8,431 nucleotides of DNA from assembly GCA_019695455.1 (NCBI GenBank), contig JAEUAC010000190.1, forward strand, positions 1-8,431. Reading direction: 5' to 3'. Both the position numbers and the translations under genes were made by a program. Position 1 is the first letter of the stretch; every line of letters starts with the position of its first letter. A model generated the notes under the pieces. That model saw only the letters and a program-made list of their open reading frames with translations. It had not been told where the DNA came from and ran no database searches. Of the stretch, positions 7,055 through 8,431 are shown one piece after another. Source of the stretch: Methylorubrum extorquens. GTDB taxonomy: Bacteria; Pseudomonadota; Alphaproteobacteria; Rhizobiales; Beijerinckiaceae.

Positions 7055-7516
7055 ATGTCCGACACGCTTCCGCCCGACCTCCAGCTCGGCCGTCCCACGG
7101 CGCAGCCGTCCAGCCCCGCGGCGGCGCGGCTCGACCGGGTGCCCAACCCGCATCCCGACACGGATTACGTCGCGCGGTTCACGGCGCCGGAATTCACCTC
7201 GCTCTGTCCCGTGACGGGCCAGCCGGACTTCGCGATCCTCGTCATCGACTACGTGCCGGGGGACTGGCTGGTCGAGTCCAAGTCGCTGAAGCTCTACCTC
7301 ACGAGCTTCCGCGACCATGGCGCCTTCCACGAGGGCTGCACGATCGACATCGGCAAGCGGCTGGCCGGCCTGCTCGAGCCGCGCTGGCTGCGGATCGGCG
7401 GCTACTGGTATCCGCGCGGCGGCATCCCGATCGACGTGTTCTGGCAGACGGGCGCCCCGCCCGCGAACCTGTGGCTGCCGGACCCGGGCGTCGCGCCCTA
7501 TCGCGGCCGCGGCTGA
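7055..7516 (+). CDS. queF: NADPH-dependent 7-cyano-7-deazaguanine reductase
   Basis: QueF reduces the nitrile preQ0 to the amine preQ1 with NADPH, a late step in making queuosine for the wobble base of certain tRNAs. It is a cytoplasmic tunnelling-fold enzyme. The 153-residue length fits the single-domain (Bacillus-type) class. The active-site cysteine is C51 in SLCPVTGQPDF (49-59), with D58 as the proton donor. The family motif is ESKSLKLY (74-81), and substrate-contact residues H92 and E93 follow in GAFHEGC (89-95). C-terminal landmarks are the GGYWYPRGGIPIDVFWQTG stretch (115-133). The first 30 residues are a Pro/Ala-rich extension. No other queuosine gene is nearby. It is convergent with the MFS gene, whose stop is 34 nt away. 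The ATG is the only sensible start and has no ribosome site. Confidence 0.95.
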   Translation: MSDTLPPDLQLGRPTAQPSSPAAARLDRVPNPHPDTDYVARFTAPEFTSLCPVTGQPDFAILVIDYVPGDWLVESKSLKLYLTSFRDHGAFHEGCTIDIGKRLAGLLEPRWLRIGGYWYPRGGIPIDVFWQTGAPPANLWLPDPGVAPYRGRG

Positions 7517-7550
7517 CCCGCGCCCCGAGGCCGACCCGCCCGGCCCCGCC

Positions 7551-8348
7551 TCAGAGCGGGCGCGAGGCGGGCGCCAGGATCCGCGACGAGACGAAGCCCA
7601 GCGCGACGAGGCCGATGGCCAGGATCGGCAGGGCCGCCCCGCGGCCGAGTTGCGAGAGCAGCGTGCCGAACAGCACGGGCCCGATCGCCTGGCCGATGAA
7701 GAACGAGAAGGCGTGAAGCGCGACGGCGGAGGCGCGGGCGTCGGGCACGACCTCCGTCACCTGCGTCTGGTAGGAGTTGTGGAGCATGTAGAAGCCGAGC
7801 CCCAGCGCGAACATGGAGGCGGCCTGGAAGGGCCAGGCGAGGGTCGGCGCGAGGCACAGGAAGGCGCCCGCCGTGACGAGGCCGCCGAGCTTCAGGAGCC
7901 GGCCGAGGCCGAGGAGACCGAGCAGCCAGCGGACGATCAGCGTGTAGACGATGCCGCCGATGGCGAAGCCCGCCACGATGAGGCCCGCCTGGGTCGGCCC
8001 GCCGAGCCCCGCCTCCTCGAGGAGGGGCGCGAGGTAGGGCGGCACGCCGAAGACGAGCACGCCCTCGACGAACACGAACAGGAACAGGGCCCGCGCCCGT
8101 CCGAGCCCGAGGATCTGCCGGTAGCGGTCGACCGCGACCGCGACGCTGAACCGGCCGCCCGTCGCGCCGGCCCGCCGGAAGCCGAGCGTCACGGCCACCA
8201 TGGCGGCGACCGAGATCGCCGCCGAGATCCAGAAGACGCCGCGCCAGCTCGCGACGTCGGCGAGGAGGCCCGCGCCGGCGCCGCCGAGCAGTTGCCCGGA
8301 GATGGTGGCCGTGAGGAAGCGGCCGATCGCGACCTGCCGCTCGCCCAT
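7551..8348 (-). CDS. MFS transporter, C-terminal two thirds, broken at the right edge
   Basis: This is part of a major facilitator superfamily transporter of the 12-helix drug or sugar efflux type (AraJ-like). The first in-frame ATG gives 265 residues, but recognisable MFS sequence extends upstream to about 8399 (AGGIIPLSLATIGDRVA), so the ATG is internal and not the true start. Landmarks from that ATG are ERQVAIGRFL (3-12), SGQLLGGAGAGLLAD (17-31), WRGVFW (35-40), a central loop at about 60-85, then six further hydrophobic segments, including GFYMLHNSYQTQVTEVVPDA (185-204) and FSFFIGQAIGPVLFGTLL (214-231). A normal member has about 390-400 residues, so helices 1 to 3 or so are missing. Upstream of 8399 the frame loses MFS similarity and meets a TAG at 8421-8423, well before any start codon. 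The substrate is unknown. It could be a pseudogene, one half of an inverted gene, or a normal gene damaged by assembly. Confidence 0.8.
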   Translation of the reverse strand: MGERQVAIGRFLTATISGQLLGGAGAGLLADVASWRGVFWISAAISVAAMVAVTLGFRRAGATGGRFSVAVAVDRYRQILGLGRARALFLFVFVEGVLVFGVPPYLAPLLEEAGLGGPTQAGLIVAGFAIGGIVYTLIVRWLLGLLGLGRLLKLGGLVTAGAFLCLAPTLAWPFQAASMFALGLGFYMLHNSYQTQVTEVVPDARASAVALHAFSFFIGQAIGPVLFGTLLSQLGRGAALPILAIGLVALGFVSSRILAPASRPL

Positions 8349-8394
8349 GGCGACGCGGTCGCCGATGGTCGCGAGCGAGAGCGGGATGATGCCG

Positions 8395-8431
8395 CCGGCC
8401 GTCGCGCTTCTCGCCTCGGCCTACGCGCTGC
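8395..8431 (+). other. Inverted MFS fragment at the window edge (junction at about 8397-8402)
   Basis: Read on the plus strand in the frame starting at 8395, the last bases translate as PAVALLASAYAL. This closely resembles a segment around helix 2 of AraJ-like MFS transporters, which commonly read VALL-(A/S)-x-A-(Y/F)-ALPYAL. This is the part of the protein that the minus-strand MFS gene lacks, but it is in the opposite orientation. The two strands meet at about 8397-8402. The match is short (about ten residues) and from memory of the family, so it is a moderate-confidence observation. Confidence 0.45.

Noticed and set aside
6638..7330. A minus-strand open frame opposite the DUF1778 and queF genes
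   Set aside because: It is Arg-rich with no domain and is antisense to two well-supported genes.
7517..7550. Possible shared terminator between the convergent queF and MFS genes (GGCCG/CGGCC arms)
   Set aside because: The stem is only 5 bp, there is no T-run on either strand, and such arms are common at this GC content.

Overview
The window is a very GC-rich, gene-dense piece of an alphaproteobacterial chromosome. An order such as Hyphomicrobiales is likely, and a Methylobacteriaceae-like genome is my guess. The reasons are the high GC content, an E1-beta pyruvate dehydrogenase subunit with its own N-terminal lipoyl domain, the order enolase / septum-formation protein / pdhA / pdhB / pdhC, and a CTTGAC-type promoter. 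This taxonomic placement is an inference.

Layout. From 6533 down to base 1, eight genes run on the minus strand: enolase (eno), an EamA-family exporter, an FtsB/DivIC-like division protein, pdhA, pdhB, a GFA-domain (CENP-V/GFA fold) zinc protein, a Uma2-family nuclease-like protein, and the first seven codons of pdhC at the window edge. The gaps are 73, 35, 82, 186 and 85 nt, then an 8-nt overlap, then 4 nt. This looks like one or a few overlapping transcription units. To the right, two plus-strand genes follow: an orphan DUF1778 (TacA-like) antitoxin that diverges from eno, and queF. Convergent to queF is an incomplete MFS transporter on the minus strand, which runs to the right edge.

How the genes fit together. 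Enolase makes phosphoenolpyruvate, and the PdhA/PdhB/PdhC complex converts pyruvate to acetyl-CoA, so the core of the block links lower glycolysis to the TCA cycle. The FtsB-like gene is a usual passenger in this cluster in Hyphomicrobiales. The EamA transporter, the GFA protein and the Uma2 protein are less expected. The last two form a translationally coupled pair lodged between pdhB and pdhC. QueF belongs to queuosine tRNA modification and is unrelated to the rest.

There is no CRISPR array, rRNA, tRNA, transposase or obvious phage gene here, and I see no clear new defence or biosynthetic system. The observations that deserve a second look are these: the GFA-Uma2 pair inside the pdh operon; an apparent inverted junction inside the MFS gene at about 8397-8402 (real inversion or assembly artefact); the antitoxin without a toxin; the probably leaderless queF promoter with a perfect 12-nt palindrome in its spacer; and the structured pdhA-pdhB and pdhB-GFA spacers. 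No stretch over 300 bases lacks a gene.
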